Below are positions 1 through 5,371 of a DNA stretch of 5,371 nt, in pieces (positions within the stretch are counted from its first letter, which is position 1; every line of letters begins with the position of its first letter). A model generated the notes under the pieces. It had not been told where the DNA came from, ran no database searches, and was given only the letters and a program-made list of their open reading frames with translations. Position numbers and translations under genes: made by a program. This stretch comes from an uncultured Selenomonadales bacterium (GTDB lineage: Bacteria > Bacillota_C > Negativicutes > Selenomonadales > Selenomonadaceae): the NCBI GenBank assembly GCA_937907035.1, contig CALCTX010000289.1, positions 1 through 5,371 of the forward strand. The letters are read 5' to 3'.

Positions 1-280
1 ATCCGCCCAAAGCAATCCCCCGCTCAACCAGCACCGTCTTAGCTCCGTTACGGGCAGCCATGATCGCTGCCGCTGCACCGGACGGGCCACCGCCGATAAC
101 ACAGCAGTCAGCTTCATACAAAATTGGCAATTCCTTACCCGCATAAGTAAGCCCGCTGGCATACACTCTTTTTGTCACCATTGAACCGGTTCCGATCATA
201 TCACCACCTCCGGCAATAACACCAGCTGCCACTGCTCCGGTCATTTTCATAAAATCACGTCGAGAAATCTTGAACTGCAT
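1..280 (-). CDS. Tat-exported FAD-dependent oxidoreductase, N-terminal part (runs off left edge)
   Basis: The first 93 codons of a flavoprotein are visible, starting at the ATG at 278-280. Residues 6-12 read SRRDFMK, a good twin-arginine (Tat) motif. A Gly/Ala-rich hydrophobic stretch follows at about residues 14-36, and a plausible signal peptidase site lies after V-Y-A at residue 41, so the folded, cofactor-loaded protein is probably exported. Residues 58-88 form the first beta-alpha-beta of a Rossmann FAD-binding fold: the dinucleotide motif GGGPSG at 63-68, then the strand TVLVE ending in the acidic residue E86 expected to contact the ADP ribose. The following LGG resembles the FAD_oxidored (PF12831) family more than glutathione reductase. 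The catalytic part lies outside the window, so substrate and exact family are unknown; a fumarate- or urocanate-reductase-like flavoprotein is an alternative. The gene begins 19 nt after the ligA stop and is probably cotranscribed with ligA. Confidence 0.85.
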   Translation of the reverse strand, partial: MQFKISRRDFMKMTGAVAAGVIAGGGDMIGTGSMVTKRVYASGLTYAGKELPILYEADCCVIGGGPSGAAAAIMAARNGAKTVLVERGIALGG

Positions 281-288
281 ATTTTATG

Positions 289-295
289 CTCCCTT
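289..295 (-). promoter_or_regulatory. Ribosome binding site of the Tat flavoprotein gene
   Basis: AAGGGAG on the minus strand lies 8 nt before the ATG at 280. It occupies most of the 19-nt gap after the ligA stop codon. This supports the chosen start and independent translation initiation, with no separate promoter visible in the gap. Confidence 0.75.
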
Positions 296-299
296 CGTT

Positions 300-4600
<4,301 letters not shown>

Positions 4601-4605
4601 AAAAA

Positions 4606-4613
4606 CCTCTCCC
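4606..4613 (-). promoter_or_regulatory. Ribosome binding site of pcrA
   Basis: GGGAGAGG on the minus strand lies 5 nt before the GTG at 4600 (the GGAG core is 8 nt away). No ATG is available in frame nearby, and the Q motif begins at residue 8 of the GTG-initiated protein, so this element fixes the non-ATG start. Confidence 0.75.
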
Positions 4614-4621
4614 AGTAATAT

Positions 4622-4662
4622 ACAACAAAGCCGCCACCCGCTTGCCTCAAGCGGGCGGCGGC
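4622..4662 (-). terminator. Rho-independent terminator after the pyrophosphatase gene
   Basis: The arms at 4630-4643 and 4649-4662 pair over 14 positions, with one A/C mismatch on the plus strand (a G-T wobble pair in the minus-strand RNA) and a 5-nt loop at 4644-4648. The stem is almost entirely G-C. On the minus strand it is followed by TTTGTTGT (4622-4629), a U-rich tail, and it begins 13 nt after the pyrophosphatase stop codon. Read rightward, the flank is CCTCTGTTTC, a poorer tail, so leftward termination is the better reading. It ends 29 nt before the pcrA start, so it may also set how much upstream transcription reaches pcrA-ligA. Confidence 0.8.
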
Positions 4663-4675
4663 CCTCTGTTTCAGT

Positions 4676-5371
4676 TTACTTTTTCAACCGCTTTACAGCT
4701 TCAGAAAGTGGCGGTACAATCTGCTTCTTACGTGACATAACACCCGGCAGGAAGATTGAATTTCCGCTGGCATCTTTACTGAATGCATCGCCGATAAGAG
4801 TTTTCGGCGAACCAACATAGAGCAGTTCAGTACTTTCATCAAGGATGCTGGTAACCATGAGCAATGCCAGACTGAAGCCTTCCTCCTGGCAAATAGTTTC
4901 CATACATTCAAGGATTTGAGATTTATAATTGAGAACATCTTCCGTATCCATTACGGAAACCTGGCTGATTATGCAGTCATAATCGCCAAACTGGAATTCC
5001 TTAAGATCATTCTTAGCAATTTCCATCGGTGTCATCGTTCCGATACTGGACCCGGCTTTGAGCATCTCCATGCCATATTTAGAAATTTCAACTCCGGCAA
5101 TTTCAGCTAATTTCTTAGCAACCTTTTTATCTTTTTCAGTGGTTGTCGGAGATTTGAAAAGAACTGTATCGGAGATTATTGCCGAAAGCAAGAGCCCGGC
5201 AATCTGTGAACTGATCTCGACCTGATTCTGCCAATAGAGTCCGGCAATAATTGTGGCTGTACAGCCGACCGGCTCCTGATAAGTAAATATCGGCTCACTG
5301 GTCTCAATACCGCCGAGACGATGATGGTCAGCAGCACCGCGAGAATCGCGACAACCATCAGAAGTTCGATA
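4676..5371 (-). CDS. ppaC: Family II manganese-dependent inorganic pyrophosphatase, C-terminal 231 codons (runs off right edge)
   Basis: This cytoplasmic enzyme hydrolyses pyrophosphate to two phosphates, pulling nucleic acid and other biosynthetic reactions forward. The visible part holds the DHH signature DHHRLGG (fragment residues 15-21; DHH codons at 5321-5329), then EPVGCTAT (33-40), LLSAIISDTVLFKSPT (61-76) with the metal-ligand Asp at 68, and MLKAG further on. The DHHA2 domain ends in SRKKQ (213-217), whose Arg/Lys residues bind the phosphate substrate. The family is usually about 310 aa, or longer with CBS domains, so the N-terminal metal-binding motifs (GHxNPDTD, DHN) are outside the window. 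The 14 codons before DHH do not look like the family's usual hydrophobic strand, so a frame disruption near 5330-5360 is possible. A terminator hairpin follows the TAA stop at 4676-4678. Confidence 0.93.
   Translation of the reverse strand, partial: YRTSDGCRDSRGAADHHRLGGIETSEPIFTYQEPVGCTATIIAGLYWQNQVEISSQIAGLLLSAIISDTVLFKSPTTTEKDKKVAKKLAEIAGVEISKYGMEMLKAGSSIGTMTPMEIAKNDLKEFQFGDYDCIISQVSVMDTEDVLNYKSQILECMETICQEEGFSLALLMVTSILDESTELLYVGSPKTLIGDAFSKDASGNSIFLPGVMSRKKQIVPPLSEAVKRLKK

Noticed and set aside
4617..4622. TATATT on the minus strand as a -10 box for pcrA
   Set aside because: No -35-like hexamer is found 16-18 nt upstream, where the sequence is the GC-rich hairpin arm. The transcript would begin almost at the ribosome binding site. 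It is probably just the A/T-rich tail of the terminator.
4630..4662. The hairpin as a bidirectional terminator or a protein-binding palindrome
   Set aside because: No rightward gene ends here, and the plus-strand flank lacks a clear T run. The leftward U-rich tail and its position 13 nt after a stop codon explain it as a simple terminator.
5176..5358. A 60-codon minus-strand open frame with a hydrophobic start (MVVAILAVLLTIIV), like a small membrane protein
   Set aside because: It overlaps the pyrophosphatase in another frame, and the downstream part is Arg/Ser-rich noise while the DHH frame carries conserved family motifs. The hydrophobic start is better explained as a piece of the pyrophosphatase strand before DHH in a shifted frame.

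Overview
This window looks like an ordinary housekeeping stretch of a bacterial chromosome. Four genes all read leftward (minus strand) with almost no intergenic space. In transcription order they are: the 3' part of a family II (Mn-dependent, DHH/DHHA2) inorganic pyrophosphatase (4676 to the right edge), a UvrD/PcrA-type superfamily 1 DNA helicase (2330-4600), an NAD-dependent DNA ligase LigA (300-2312), and the first 93 codons of a Tat-exported FAD-dependent oxidoreductase (1-280, running off the left edge).

The organism is most likely a member of the Firmicutes in the broad sense. The evidence is the adjacent pcrA-ligA pair, the PcrA-style C-terminal domain on the helicase, the family II rather than family I pyrophosphatase, strong AGGAG-type ribosome binding sites and two GTG starts. 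A Tat-exported flavoprotein next to these genes would suit an anaerobic diderm Firmicute (Negativicutes type), but that placement is inference and uncertain.

A strong GC-rich hairpin with a U-rich tail (4622-4662) separates the pyrophosphatase from the helicase. After it, pcrA, ligA and the flavoprotein gene are spaced 17 and 19 nt apart, each with its own Shine-Dalgarno sequence, so they look like one transcription unit. PcrA unwinds DNA and clears RNA polymerase or recombinase from it, and LigA seals the remaining nicks, so the pair makes sense as a repair/replication module. Pyrophosphatase removes the PPi made by polymerases. The flavoprotein has no obvious connection to DNA metabolism.

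I found no mobile element, CRISPR array, RNA gene or unknown defence system. The points worth a second look are: the ligA start (GTG at 2312 rather than the upstream TTG), a terminator-like hairpin only 29 nt before pcrA, a possible frame disruption in the pyrophosphatase just upstream of its DHH motif at the right edge, and the odd placement of the exported oxidoreductase behind ligA.
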